From Hyalella azteca (Eukaryota > Arthropoda > Malacostraca > Amphipoda > Hyalellidae): a stretch of DNA of 64,000 nucleotides. Location of the stretch: positions 1 through 64,000 of the forward strand of contig NW_025931509.1 in assembly GCF_000764305.2 (NCBI RefSeq), read 5' to 3'. The translations under genes and the position numbers were made by a program. A model generated the notes under the pieces. That model was not told the origin of the DNA and ran no database searches. It saw only the letters and a program-made list of their open reading frames with translations. Shown here in pieces: positions 34,932-46,846 of the stretch (positions are counted from its first letter, which is position 1; each line of letters starts with the position of its first letter).

Positions 34932-35950
34932 TGCTTATTACTAGTATCCCAATATTATTCAATATCAGTACTTCAATTCAGAATGGATTTTATTCTCGCT
35001 TCAAGGCAATTTGTGGGCTCAGTAAAACGTGGTAAAAGGAACAGTGAAAATTTAGCTAGTTTAGTTATTGGTAATTTAGTTAACCTTGTGCACGGTGTAA
35101 CCCAGGAACCTACCAGACGAGAATTAGAACCTACATCGTTAATGGCGAACCAGATATGGTTGAGGAGGTTTGCTCAACAGAATGCAAGCACAATTCGTCG
35201 GTAGTTATTAGCTGCACCTGCATATTAGAAGGAGATAGCAAAATCTGTGCGTTGGTCGATACTGGCTCGCAAGTATCACTAATAGGGCAAGGTATAGTAA
35301 AGTTTTTAGCAGAAAATAATCAGGGGTTAGAGTACGACGAAGTAGATAACAACGTAGTAGTAGTAGGAGGAATAGATGGTACGAAGACTATATTAACTCT
35401 CTACCGCCTGACATGAGTAACCGGAGCAATATTATCACAGGCCTACTTCCCAAGAAGGATACGTTCTAATGAGCGCAAATGATTTGCAGCGATAGTTGCC
35501 GCCACGTAAGGCAACTTCAAAATGTTCTCTGTCGTGTACTAACGTCCGCAGGCTGCTACACTCAATAGTTCACGTAGAATTTAAGCTGAAAGTTATGTTC
35601 CCGGTTAAAGACATGCTGCGGTAGAGGGTTAAGGGGAGCAGTCAAGTTTGAGTGTAAAATAAACGGATTTGAAATGAATGAAAAGGTACCATTCGCTATT
35701 GTGAACGATGATGATATGCCATGTTTGTTAGGAGCAAAATTTTTGATTAGGAATGAAATTCACTTACATTTTAAAGATTCATTTATCAATTTTAAGCGTA
35801 GGGACCAACAATATGTGACTTGCGCCATAAGCAAATCTTGTCAGGATAAATCAAGCTTTGTCAACCGTGTAGGATTCGCTAGCTTGGCGCTTGCTGTTTT
35901 GACAGTAACCACACAATTCCAGCCCAGAACAATCTGGTGATAACGGCAAC
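34932..35950 (+). pseudogene. second retrotransposon protease region, partial
   Basis: After the retrocopy, element sequence resumes with a linker and then ICALVDTGSQVSLIG (DTGS at 35258-35269) and a Val/Asp-rich continuation. A broken stretch follows at 35415-35640. The C-terminal protease part is open at 35674-35940 (VPFAIVNDDDMPCLLGAKFL). This domain differs from the first protease (DSGA type), so it is not a simple duplication. Either a related element recombined into this one, or two elements are nested. Confidence 0.65.
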
Positions 35951-36059
35951 TCAGATGGCAAAGATAATATTACTGTAAATTTTGTTTTTTTTCGCATTGT
36001 AATGTTCAGTCTATTCTGAACAAAGATTTCGCCATTAGTTCCCCGAAAAAGATACTGCT

Positions 36060-36330
36060 ATCAAAAGAGCCCGTACAGTTTTTGAAGCAAAATTGTTTAA
36101 GATTTAAGCGGTATCGCAAGAATTTGTCAGTGAGATCCGGAATTGTGGTGAGGAAGCACAACCTTTCTTATGTGCCTGTTTTGCCATTTATGTTCATGGT
36201 AGATATAGTATTCAAGCTTCATAATCAGCTAGCCCATATAGGTATTCAAAAGATTGGTAAAATAGTAGAATATTTCTGCAGCATCCGACTGTTAATTCTA
36301 TTGTACGCGGTAAATATTCCATGGATTTTC
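36060..36330 (+). pseudogene. integrase zinc-binding domain remnant
   Basis: A frame with SVRSGIVVRKHN, then VFKLHNQLAHIGIQKIGKIVEYF-like sequence resembles the HHCC (H2C2) N-terminal domain of retrotransposon integrases: two histidines in LHNQLAHIGIQK spacing. The downstream cysteines and catalytic core are missing. Confidence 0.6.
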
Positions 36331-36486
36331 AGCATATTGTATCAGCAGTAGGCCGAATTGCGCTCCCAAGCTAACATAGTAGTAATTTTTTGACTTGTCT
36401 TGAACATGTAGATTGCATATACTAAATTAGTAATTATGAAATGTAAATGATATGATGACAGCGATACACGTTAATGTACATTTTCT

Positions 36487-36636
36487 GGGTAACTGAACTA
36501 TCACAAGTCTAGGTTGAAATTTCTTTCGTATCGCTGGATGACTTTCGGGCAAATTATTAAAAAGGGTAACTGAACTATCACAAGTCTAGGTTGAAATTTC
36601 TTTCGTATCGCTGGATGACTTTCGGGCAAATTATTC
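36487..36636. repeat. 77 bp tandem duplication upstream of the 3' LTR
   Basis: Two copies of GGGTAACTGAACTATCACAAG through TTTCGGGCAAATTATT (36487-36559 and 36564-36636), nearly identical. A (GT)n run follows at 36757-36776. Confidence 0.9.
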
Positions 36637-36889
36637 AAACTTGTTTGAATAATTTGTGAAAAAAGTGGTTTATCTGTAATCACTTTAATTAATAGGGACC
36701 GCTTGCTTGTATATATATAGCTGTTAATTGTGTTCTCAATACAGCGGTGTTAACTGTGTGTGTGTGTGTGTGTGTTAGGATGATTAGGTAATCAGAATGT
36801 GCTTAACCTTTTTGTAAATAATGTACTGAAGCTGCGAAGCGTGATAATTCGTTTTTCGCGTGGATATAAGTATCCTCTGTTGGGGGAAA

Positions 36890-37322
36890 TGTTATGATCG
36901 GCATACCGTATAATAATTATTTGTTTGTTTGAATCCGTATTTATCCTGGTTCTGAAATTTTCTGAGCTCTTCTTTAATTTTCTTTATTTTCTTAACGTAT
37001 TTTTCTAAATTGTTAGTCAGACTTAGGAACTGAACAAATGGTTCAGTTGGTTCAGTTCTTGGGAGAAGGACGCGTCAGTCGTTAGGTAGGTAGAATATTT
37101 CGAATTATCGATAGGATCATAGGAGTTAGTCAGTTAGTGGATGCCGAATTCAGGAAGTCGTAAATGCACAGTGTAATGAAGTTAATGAGTTCACCGTCAA
37201 AAATTACTGTGTCGTGTTCTTATCCTCAAAAGGCAGTGCACTACCAAAACTATACGATTACATAAGGTTTTTATGAAGTGGTAGCCACGTATTGATGACG
37301 GCAGCGTGTGCGCCACGATAAA
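36890..37322 (+). repeat. 3' long terminal repeat
   Basis: Begins TGTTATGATCGG immediately after the polypurine tract. It contains a small internal duplication (tggttcagttggttcagtt) absent from the 5' copy. Ends near GCGCCACGATAAA by alignment with the 5' LTR. Confidence 0.85.
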
Positions 37323-38629
37323 AGGACTGAACCAGGGCTTATGTGGGCCGAACTGGGATTGGAATTATGATTGCCAAATCGTTTATTTTATCTTGACCAG
37401 AACAAATATTTTGTTGCCGGCATTCTCGTTTACATATTACCTGCTTTCGAGTGTAATTAACCTGGTATTAAATGAATGCTTGTCCCGAAAAGCTCTGAGC
37501 CTCTGCCCAGTCTCCTTATAATTAGATTATGTTTGAATTAGGTGACGGAACCAAATACATTATAGCGAGTTAGGAGAATTAAATAGATGAAGTGATCTTT
37601 GCGCTAAGCATAAAGATTTAATTTAAAATTATTTTTTATAATATGGAAAAAATAATACCTGAACGCTTGCCCAAAATTTGATTTATAAACATTTTAACCA
37701 ACACGGTGCTAAAAAGTGTGAAGCATGAGACGCATTATTGCACTGCAGTATCTTTTTCTTTAACCACTATTTCTCAAGTCATCATAAAAGTATTGGTGTT
37801 CTGAGCAAATCGTGTAGGTGAAAATCCATGGAATATTTGTCGATTAATGTCAATAGTTGTAAAATAAATTGAAGATTTGTTCATAAATTCAGAGCTTCGA
37901 AGGCCTTCCTGTAACAAGGATTCTGCGATCAGCCGATTGATCCTTATAGATTTTTGATGTCGGTTAGATTCTTCCGACCACAGATTAAAACCTTCTCACT
38001 TTCCATCGTTGGAATTGATGCTTGAGTAAAATGTTTGGAAAAATGTTCGAAATGGACATTATTTTGCTACTGATGCGTTTTGCTTCAAACGTTTTATTTA
38101 TTTTAGGGCCGTTTTATTTATATTTTAATCTTGGAATAATGTCCGTTGGAGTAATGATCCCTTTAATTATCTTGAACGCAACATGCACGTGAAAAAATTC
38201 TCGTACGGTTTCAAGTTTTTAATAAACGAACTAAATTTTACAATTTGTTCCCTTGTTACTCCCATGTGTAAAAAAAATTTCTTGGGCGGCATTCTTAATT
38301 ATTTGTTCTTATAACCGATCTTCACATTTAATTAAACTATCTTTCCAGCGTTCATCGCAATATCAAATATCGTAACCGTGCCGTGGTCTCGTTAATATTC
38401 CTTGCTGCAGTCCCTCCCTCATTGCACTGGGGAACAGTTCACTCGTCTTTTAGTCTCGCTCTCCATTTCCTTCAATGATCATTTATAAAGTCGCCGGCAA
38501 TTTAATTACCGCGAACTTTGATATAAAAGCGGTGACGTGCTTCATTAGAACGTGTTCTGCTGAGTGAAGTAATACGCAATTTTGTAATTATTAGTGCATA
38601 ATAAGAGGAAGAATTCGATTTGAAAAACT
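37323..38629. other. intergenic, nothing recognised
   Basis: Unstructured AT-rich DNA. No supported gene. Confidence 0.4.
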
Positions 38630-39702
38630 CATGGCTCAATTCCGCTTAAAAACTTTTCGCTTTATTTAGCATAAGCTATTCTTGACATGAAAAAGTAGTT
38701 TACGTTAACACATTCGAAGGTAACTGGAAAATTGCTGCTGTTCAATTGGGCAATTGGACTTGATTCATACGACTAAGCATAGCTTCGTAAATACCCTAAA
38801 AGTAATGTGCAACCTATATAATGATAAATTTATATATGTTCTGCACAAATGAATTCGTGCCGCAAAGATTATTCCACCAATATCCAAATTTTAGAATTTC
38901 ACGTTTTTCACAGTTTGTAATGCTATTTGCAGCGACGCTTACGAAAATATTTTATCTATCGAAAGTTTTCATTGACTCGGTCAAGGAGTTTGTGCTCAAT
39001 CTGTTGAAGAAAAAGTTCCGATCGATGAATTTTTCCTAAAGAATTTGGACGAAATTTCGAAAGAGGGAGAGGGCATGTGTTCCCCCTTTGTAAAAGAAGG
39101 AAATTTTTCAATGGGATTTGTTGGGAGGCCTGGCGAGTTGTTTAAAGTTTCTGACATGGCTCAATACCGCTTAAAATCTTTCCGCGTTGTTCAGCATGAA
39201 GTTGTTATTGACCTGAAGAAGTAGTTTACGTTAGCACGTTCGAGAGCGACTAGAAAATTGCTGTTGTTTTCTTCAAAAATTGTATAGCTTTTGAATTCGA
39301 TTGGACTTTATTCCTAAGACTAAGCCTAACTTCGTGAATATCCTAATAGAAATGTGCAACCTACATAATAATAAACTTTTATATGTTCTGCACAAAATGA
39401 ATTCGTGCCGCGAAGATTCATCCACCAATATCCAAGTTTTAGAATTTCATGTTTATCACAAGCTATTATGATATTTGCAGCGACGCTTGCGAGTATATTT
39501 TAAATATCGAAAGCTTTCAATAACTCGGTCAGGAGTTTGCCCTGAGTCTCTCGAAGAAAAAGTTTTGATTGACGAATTTTTCCCAAAGATTTAGGAGAGA
39601 ATTCGAGAGAGGTAGAAAGCATGTGTGCCCCCTTTGTAAAAGAAGGAAATTTTTCAATGGGATTTGTTGGGAGGCCTGGCGAGTTGTTTAAAGTTTCTGA
39701 CC
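38630..39702. repeat. ~535 bp tandem duplication, two diverged copies
   Basis: Copies at about 38630-39156 and 39157-39702 both start ATGGCTCAAT.CCGCTTAAAA and end CGAGTTGTTTAAAGTTTCTGAC. They differ by many substitutions and a ~25 bp indel. The junction with the following 128 bp array is immediate. Confidence 0.88.
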
Positions 39703-39759
39703 TTTATGTTGTGCAACTTAAGCGAAGCTGATCGTGAAGGTTTGCTGGAACCACATCGC

Positions 39760-40125
39760 CCCCAAGCCTGGCATTTTTGGCTCCGTTTTGCCGAAACGTG
39801 CGTTATGGGCTCAACTGCATTGTGCCCAAAACAACGGTTTTTTGTTCCGTTTTGTCGTTTCGTACGTTGTTGGTTTAAATATATCGCGCAAATCTTGCAT
39901 TTTTGGCTTCGTTCTGTTGAGGCGTTCATTTTAAGTTCAACAACATTTGCCCAAAACAACGGTTTTTGGTTCCGTTTGTCGTTTCGTACGTTGTTGGTTT
40001 AATTATATCGCTCAAATCTGTCATTTTTGGCTACGTTTTGTTGAGGCGTTCATTTTAGTCTCGACTACAAAGTGTCCAAAATAACAGGTTTTGCGGCTTC
40101 GTTTTGTCTAGGCTTGCTTTTATAG
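39760..40125. repeat. ~128 bp degenerate tandem repeat, about 2.7 copies
   Basis: Repeated order: CATTTTTGGCTCCGTTTTG, GAAACG.GC.TT, CCCAAAACAACGGTTTTT, TTCCGTTTTGTCGTTTCGTAC and GTTGTTGGTTTAA.TATATCGC. The ~100-codon frames on both strands here are by-products of the repeat. Confidence 0.85.
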
Positions 40126-40609
40126 GCGCAGCCTTGACGGCTTCAGTTAGGTGCTCTTCACGGAACGCAGAGTTCGGCAGCAGCACTTTAAAGTGTCCTG
40201 TGATGTTTACTCGTCGAGTTTAGGGATGAGAATCCAAACGAAATGCACAGTCCTTACTTAAAGTGTTCCAAAGTTCATTTTGCCACGAAAAATATGCACA
40301 CATTCATGATGTTTTAGACTTTTAAACCGGTTACGAGTCAAATATAAGAAACTTTATAAAAAAATAATATGCAATTTGTCTATGTGGTTAAACTGAATCA
40401 TGAAAGTGTCCTTCGAAAACATTCTGAATGTATCCTTTTATATAACATTTTATGAATATTTAATGCCACTGTTTTATTTCTGGCAACCGTCGTTTGCGAT
40501 TCGTAACGAAGATATACTTAATAGTACATATATATACATAAAGAAAGATCAGAGAGTATTTCTTATTGACATTTTTCTGGTAAAAAAACAACAAACCTGA
40601 TGATCGGCG
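40126..40609. other. intergenic, nothing recognised
   Basis: No gene or element boundary supported. Confidence 0.4.
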
Positions 40610-41075
40610 CCCAATTGGTATGCGAGAGCGCATTACCAACTATATGCTACAGAAGAAACGTTGGAAATAATGGCCAACCACGTTTATTGCAATATAGTTT
40701 ACCGGCTTCATCAATCTCTAAAAAGGGCATCTTTGACCTCAACCGCATCTGTACTTCAGAATCGCCTTTGACAACAAAATTTATCATCAAATCAACGGTG
40801 TAGCCTTAGGCAGAATACGGGGTCCAACTTTAGCTGAATTCTACATATGCGAATCAAGCCAGAGCTTTACTGTAGTTACGTCGACGACATTTTTGTCGTT
40901 GTTCGGGAGCTACGCGTGGCCTTAGAACTCAATTCAGTCTTGAAATTCACCTGCGAATTTTGACTAAATCGGTTTTTGCTCTTCCTCGATGTACTCGTGC
41001 GAGTAGAGGATAATTTGTTCGTCACTAAAGTTTAGCAAAAACATACAGACACTGAAAAAATACTGAACAAAGTAA
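40610..41075 (+). mobile_element. Penelope-like RT fragment, third copy, different lineage
   Basis: Across several frames the RT core can be followed: CTSESPF, NKIYHQINGVALG, GPTLAEFYI, then SYVDDIFVVV with the catalytic YVDD at 40877-40888, then FLLFLDVLVRVEDNLFVTKV. The order and the LDVLV segment after YVDD fit Penelope-like reverse transcriptases. Frameshifts and stops interrupt it. The regions overlap too little with the 1447-3100 copy to compare directly. Confidence 0.75.
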
Positions 41076-43188
41076 ACGAATAACAAACGTAACGGTATAT
41101 CTACGTAAAATTGCGGTGATTTTCATGTTCACGATTAATAGTTAGATTGTTTTCAATAGCAAAATGAAAATGTTCAATTGAAATGATCATTGAAAACGTC
41201 CTAGATGTTCAATTGAAAACGTCCAACTCGTGTGTTAAGACATCACTAGACATCAACGTTAGGTCCAAAGGCCTGAGCTCGGGTTTTATCCGTTAATTGC
41301 GATGCTAAGCCTGCCTAAATTGAACCCATTCGGGCTGTAACGAATTGCGGTTACCGCCACTTAGTGGCTACTAATAAGCCTCTTGCGAATTTTCTGCCAA
41401 TTTATTTTTCTTTCAAATTTCTTTCTCTTATTCTTTTTTTGCCAAATATTGATGACGCACATAGTCATGAGTGCATTATACTTGATGTTCTCACACCGTG
41501 TGAGAAAAAATAATTCAGAAACACATTGTTTTCTCATTCGTGTCCGCCAATGAATTATACAAGATAGTTTTTGACTATCTAGTACATTCGGGGAGAGGTC
41601 GTTGAGAGTTTATACAATTTAGTTTTAATTTTGTCTCTAACAATACAAACTAACATTTTTTCTAGTACGAAAGCCAACACAGGACATGTGTTCGAAATTC
41701 TACGTTCCTCAGGATACTCGAGATACTAATTATTTCATGTGACTCGGTGGCTTTCATTGGCTCGCATTCCGAGTTTCACGCCCCTATGGGCTACGGGAGT
41801 TCTAAGCCGATTTGGGAATTGATCGGAAACCCTAATAATTTCTTTCTTCACGTTAAAAAGAAGTAATTTTGCAACCGATAGAGCACCTCATGGAAATAAG
41901 AATGTATCTTGAGTGAACAATGCCACTAGAAGGAAGTTATTTAGTGACCGCAGTAAATTCAATAATAGAATTGAAAAATTTATATGGATTACATCTACCA
42001 AAGCAGTCTATAGAAACTTTAAAATATTGCCTCAAATTTTTTTCTGTATCCATTAGCAGGCATAAGATTTTTGACTTCTCCGTTCTCTTTTGTATAATCG
42101 TTTTATAATCGTTTAAATCGTTTCTAAAATGACATCATCAAAATCATGTGTTATTCACGACGTTTGACTTAAACGGTATTTAAGATTTTGCACACGTCAT
42201 TTATTTCCTGTCAGTTGAATCTACTTACGTATTTTGTCTTAGAATTTTAGCAACTTGGATAGCTGTTCAATTGTTATAAAGTTTATAGATTATATTTGTT
42301 TTATGTGTAAATTACAGTGGTGTTGTCTTCTGTTCAGCATAGAAATGGACTAGAATTTTTCATGTTGAATCAAGAGATCAGAATGCATTTCATGGTATTT
42401 TTTCATATTAAATTTATTTGGAGACTCACGGTTCCTAGGGAATACGTGCCAAAGAAACATTGATTCGTAGATCCTCAAAATGTATTCTAGAAAACAAATA
42501 TATCATTGGAAATGAATATTAGAAAGTTTCTGATTCGTACATATGTGAAAATAAATGCTTGAATAGCGTGCATTTACAGAACATCGAGTTTTTTCGCTTT
42601 GCACGTCAGTTTCTTCGCTTTGCACTTTGCTAGAGCGAGCATAGAAAAAACGCAAGTGTTTTAACGCATGAATTTTTTTACCAAGAAGACGTATGAAACG
42701 GGCATGTTGCCTGCATGCGTTTTGAGCAAATCTGAAATATCCTTTCACACTGAAATTCTTTCCATGCAAGCCGCATTTCTTGAAAATTTTTTAAACATAC
42801 ATATGATCAATCATAATCTTTATAGCTGAAAGCTTTTGCTATCTCCTTCGCTTCAAAGAATCTAAATTAAATCTGGATGTTTATAATTGTATAAAAACTC
42901 ACACAATTGTATCTAGTTTGTATAATTATATAATTTACTTAGATTCTATCCTTATATCTCATCGACGCTGTTTATTATTTATTATGTACCATATCTCTCG
43001 TTACCATGCAGTTCAGGAGACACGTATACATGTATAGCATTGATGACGTTAATATATCGTTGAAAAAATGTTCAAGCATACCTGCAAGTGTGTCTTGGTA
43101 TCAGTGCAAAAAAATGCCTCGTTATTTAGACAAAGTCTCACTCATTTCTCTGAGTGTGTCGTGCAAGAGGCAAGCATGTCAGACTGTA
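41076..43188. other. intergenic with a MITE half-copy
   Basis: The segment 43078-43158 carries GTGCAAAAAAATGCC, ATTTAGACAAAGTCTCAC and ATTTCTCTGAGTGTGTC, matching the end of the 28465 and 60301 repeats. The rest is unstructured. Confidence 0.4.
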
Positions 43189-43365
43189 GCGTGCGCCGAG
43201 TCACGCTAGGCGCTCATACGCCTGGTCTGTGATGACGCGCGCCGAGTCACGCTAGGCGCTCATACGCCTGGTTTTTGTAGCGGTAGCGTGCTCAATCCTA
43301 CTCGGTAGCGTGCGCGGAGTCACGCTAGGCGCTCATACGCCTAGTCTATGGTAGCGTGCGCGGAG
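43189..43365. repeat. GC-rich ~36 bp repeat ending at an N
   Basis: Three full copies and a partial copy of a unit with GTGCG.GAGTCACGCTAGG then CGCTCATACGCCTGGT, separated by variable linkers. The array is cut at the N in position 43366. Confidence 0.88.
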
Positions 43366-43366
43366 N

Positions 43367-43631
43367 TGCTGACTAGCTGACTCGCGCTGTCTGCTGACTA
43401 GCTGACTCGCGCTGTCTGCTGACTAGCTGACTCGCGCTGTCTGCTGACTAGCTGACTCGCGCTGTCTGCTGACTAGCTGACTCGCGCTGTCTGCTGACTA
43501 GCTGACTCGCGCTGTCTGCTGACTAGCTGACTCGCGCTGTCTGCTGACTAGCTGACTCGTGCTGTCTGCTGACTAGCTGACTCGCGCTGTCTGCTGAATA
43601 TCTGACTCGCGCTGTCTGCTGACTAGCTGAA
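43367..43631. repeat. 25 bp tandem array, about 10.6 copies
   Basis: Nearly identical units of TGCTGACTAGCTGACTCGC followed by GCTGTC. Starts directly after the N, so the real length and the link to the preceding array are uncertain. Confidence 0.95.
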
Positions 43632-45330
43632 CATAATTCAGCGAGAAATGAAATACAAAATTTCTACGATATCAGATGTTAAGTCCGAACAAATGACTCG
43701 GACGATATGTTATTTCCGTGAACTCATCCATGATTTAAAAAATAATTATTTTTTAATCGAATGAGAAAGGAATAATTGAATGATTCAGAAACGTAAAGGA
43801 TGTATGAGTAAATTTCAGATCAAATGCAATGAAATTTTAACTACCGGTAATGGCTTCTAAGTCGCCAGACAGCAGCCACTGCACTTAACTTCCCGCTCGC
43901 CAACAAAATGGAGTAATATTGGCCGAAAATGCAAATTTTTCGTTTATTCGTTTATAAATACATAGAAATGGCTTAGATTTCAAGATATTAATGACAACAT
44001 CTTATTGAATTCTATTTGCTAAATAGAACATTTCTTTTGGATGTCAACGTTATTAGCAATGTGGCAACTCGTGTGCCACTGGCAGTGTAACTCCTTTGAG
44101 GTCTCGAAACGCGCCGGAGGCACTTGATCTGTCTTTGTCTTGATTACCTGTAATAGATATTAGTGACGACAGCGGTCAATTAGCTAATGAAGGATGGAAA
44201 CGTAAAGCTTCAATTATGACGGCAGTTCAATTAGCTACTAAAGGATGTAAATATGAAACCGCAATAATCAACTTCATCTCTCTTCAAAAGGTCGCTAGAA
44301 ATGATGTAGCAGCCTCGTCTTATCTCCAAACTTGCAGAAATAACGTAGTAAATTGAGTTAACGTCATTTACAAAATATTGACTGAACCCCATAAATTAAA
44401 TGTTATATTATCACATCGGAATGGTTTCCCGAGGTTTTCAATCGGATAAATCGAGTCCCTACAAGCATTAAATGGTCATGGATAAGGTACAAAAATTTAA
44501 TTGGAAAATTTTTATGAAAATTCTCCCATGCACATCGAGTCAAAAACGATGGCAACGCAACGCATCTATTGTTCTGATGTTGACAACGCAGGCTGGAGTA
44601 GAATTTTATCTGAATGAGTGTTCATAAATCATTAATTGTAGTAGGCAATCATTTTATCACTTATCACTGTATTAACTGTCGATAAATGCAGATGCTTTCT
44701 TTTAAAACATTATTACTCTTTCTTCCTACGCTGACATGCTTGTTAATCCTCTTTAATTGAGTATAAAATTTTGTCAATTGCAAAGAATTACGCAACTGTC
44801 ACATTGCTAAAATGTTCATGTAATATTATTCTTAACTTCTTGAAAGATCTCAGAGTTCCATCACATAAACGCATCTGAAAGATGTGATACAATATTATGT
44901 GGCCGGGAATCATTCGCCAAATTTGTATTAATGTCTGATGTGTCGAAGTGGACTTTTTAGGCCCTAAGCTTGCATGTCGTTCTGAATATCAACGGTATAA
45001 ATTCTGGAACTATAAAATATTCATATAAAATTCATCTCCTGCATTGATCATAAAATGATAGCAAAATTTTATAAAATTTCTTGAGACATTTGTCTGCTGC
45101 ACTGTGATTATACCATGGGAAAGCATCAAGTTTTTTAATGAGGAAATTTCCCTTTTTTGGTTTACAGCAACAATTTATTTCCACACTGTTCAAATTCATG
45201 TAACTTGCACATATTGTTCTTCTCATTTCGCAATTTTTATTTCAAAAATTTTTCATTTCCTGTGATATTCTAACCTTCGAAGCTCAAAACACCTCGTGAA
45301 GTAAATAAAGTTCAACACTCATATCAGATC
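43632..45330. other. intergenic, nothing recognised
   Basis: AT-rich; no gene, RNA or repeat supported. Confidence 0.4.
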
Positions 45331-45594
45331 ATGCTGGTAAAATCCAGTCTGTTTACTACATTTTTTATGATAATACAGAATTTTATAGCACTAAAAGCTG
45401 CTGCAGTGAAGGTAGAGGAAGTCTGGACACGTTGTTCGTGCCAAAACTTTGACCATTACGCCACCATTTTTGCAGATTGTCTCGAGCGGCCGCAGTTCCC
45501 GAGGTGTTGCAGATCCTTTAAATTGACTTACCTCAAACTAATTGCTACGTTAAAGCCAATTATCAACTTCTCGGCAAGATTTTGGAATTTGTAA
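45331..45594 (+). CDS. possible small secreted cysteine-containing peptide
   Basis: An 87-codon frame starts at ATG 45331 with a hydrophobic leader (LFTTFFMIIQNFIALKAAA) like a signal peptide. A segment with five cysteines follows (RCSCQNF, DCLERPQF, RCCRS). It lies 0.36 kb upstream of the secreted-protein exon on the same strand. I do not recognise the family, there is no splice or expression evidence, and the tail after the cysteines looks non-specific. It may be a chance frame. Confidence 0.2.
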   Translation: MLVKSSLFTTFFMIIQNFIALKAAAVKVEEVWTRCSCQNFDHYATIFADCLERPQFPRCCRSFKLTYLKLIATLKPIINFSARFWNL

Positions 45595-45954
45595 TTGCAT
45601 TGAAGTCGGTCAAATTATGCTTCTGTTGTTAACAAGGTAGTGTTGCTTGTAAAGGACCGTAGGCGACATACCTGTAATTGTACGGGTATTTCTATTATGT
45701 CATCCATGGGAACCTAATGAGTTTTTGGTGTTAAAAATATTCTCCAGTTCTGCTGTAGGATGAATGTATGAATTAACTTTTTCCTCTAATGACATTTCAC
45801 AATTTTAGAAATAATCTAGATTTTTTTACAGATTGTTCGGAAAAAATTACTTTCAATGCTTTAAATTGATCATCAGATTTAAAATCGAGCAAGTTATGAT
45901 CAATCTCGCCTAATTTTTGTGCATATAATAAAGCATCAAAGAACTTTGATCAAT

Positions 45955-46800
45955 ATGAATATCTTCTGTTTTCTGTGTATGTGGAATTTCGTAATAGCAT
46001 GGCATTTCAGTTCAGCACAAATCCCATTAACAAAAAAAACGAACGTTGAACTAAACCATAAACGTGAAAAATTCGATCACGAAAACCAAGCAGCTGCAAC
46101 TGATTCCGATGAAATAATAAATATTTATTCATTCGTGGTCTTGAAAAATCTAAGCCGGAAAATCAATTTGAGCAAAAAAGACGATATTTCTGGTGATGAT
46201 TACAAGCGGAAAAATTTTACCGTCCAGACGACTAAATCTGTTAACTTGCCTCCGATTCTTCATCGTTTCCACGAAGATAATTCGTATCTCGCACGGCTGG
46301 ATACGTCGGGATCCTTTCTTTCGACTGATGTTGACTTAACGTCTCCTCGACTCGTGCAAACCAAAGAAAGTCGAATAAACCTGCAATTAAAAACCGTGGA
46401 TCTCAGAAGAAGTTTTCATGAGGGCAAGGCCAGTCACCTGCGAAATGCCAACTCAACCTTCAAAGACTCCAACCAACTTTTTCTTTCGGTCAAAAACAGT
46501 CTTGATTCTGAGAGTTGGAATTTCCCTGTAAGAGACGATGTGCTGAAAATTTATTCACGAGCTGAGCTTCGAAGCTCAGATGTTGGGCTGGACTCGAGTT
46601 CAATGCGTACCTTGAATCGCACTGATACCATCAACAATTTAAAAGGCATATTATTAACAAGCTCGAATGGGATCAAAGATGACCTAAACATTGGATATTC
46701 CCCGGCAAAGGCAACGGGACAAATAAAATATCTGATCACACGGAGCCACAAGGAGCCTACTTCTGACACGGCGCTGAGCTACGAGGGCATCGCTACTACG
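45955..46800 (+). CDS. first coding exon of an unrecognised secreted or membrane protein
   Basis: An open frame of 282 codons starts at ATG 45955 (MNIFCFLCMWNFVIAWHFSS). Its hydrophobic leader of about 22 residues is a likely signal peptide. The exon ends GCTACTACG|GTAAGTATT, a strong donor in phase 0; without splicing the frame stops at 46830. The mature region is Ser/Asn/Lys-rich and cysteine-free, has N-glycosylation sequons (NFT, NST, NRT) and basic pairs (HKREK, YKRKN). No domain is recognised. It may be an extracellular stem whose membrane or catalytic part lies in later exons, which I could not find in the window. Length, leader and donor support a real gene; function is unknown. Confidence 0.6.
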
Positions 46801-46846
46801 GTAAGTATTAGTGGGTTGCATGGAAACTAAGTTAACAAGTAGCATG

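Larger units (their letters stand above)
29609..37322 (+). mobile_element. decayed LTR retrotransposon, chimeric, with a nested retrocopy
   Basis: The two LTRs (29609-30002 and 36890-37322) are clearly similar but carry many differences and indels, so the insertion is old. The 5' LTR is followed by a primer-binding-site-like TGGTGCCGTAACC (30004-30016). The 3' LTR is preceded by a polypurine tract TTGGGGGAAA. Inside are gag with a CCHC zinc knuckle, an aspartic protease (DSGA), an antisense DDX19 retrocopy, a second different aspartic protease (DTGS) and an integrase HHCC-domain remnant. No reverse transcriptase or RNase H was found. The overall type is probably Gypsy-like. Many stops and frameshifts show it is inactive. 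Confidence 0.8.

Noticed and set aside
39654..40002. Frames over 100 codons on both strands
   Set aside because: By-products of the ~128 bp tandem repeat.
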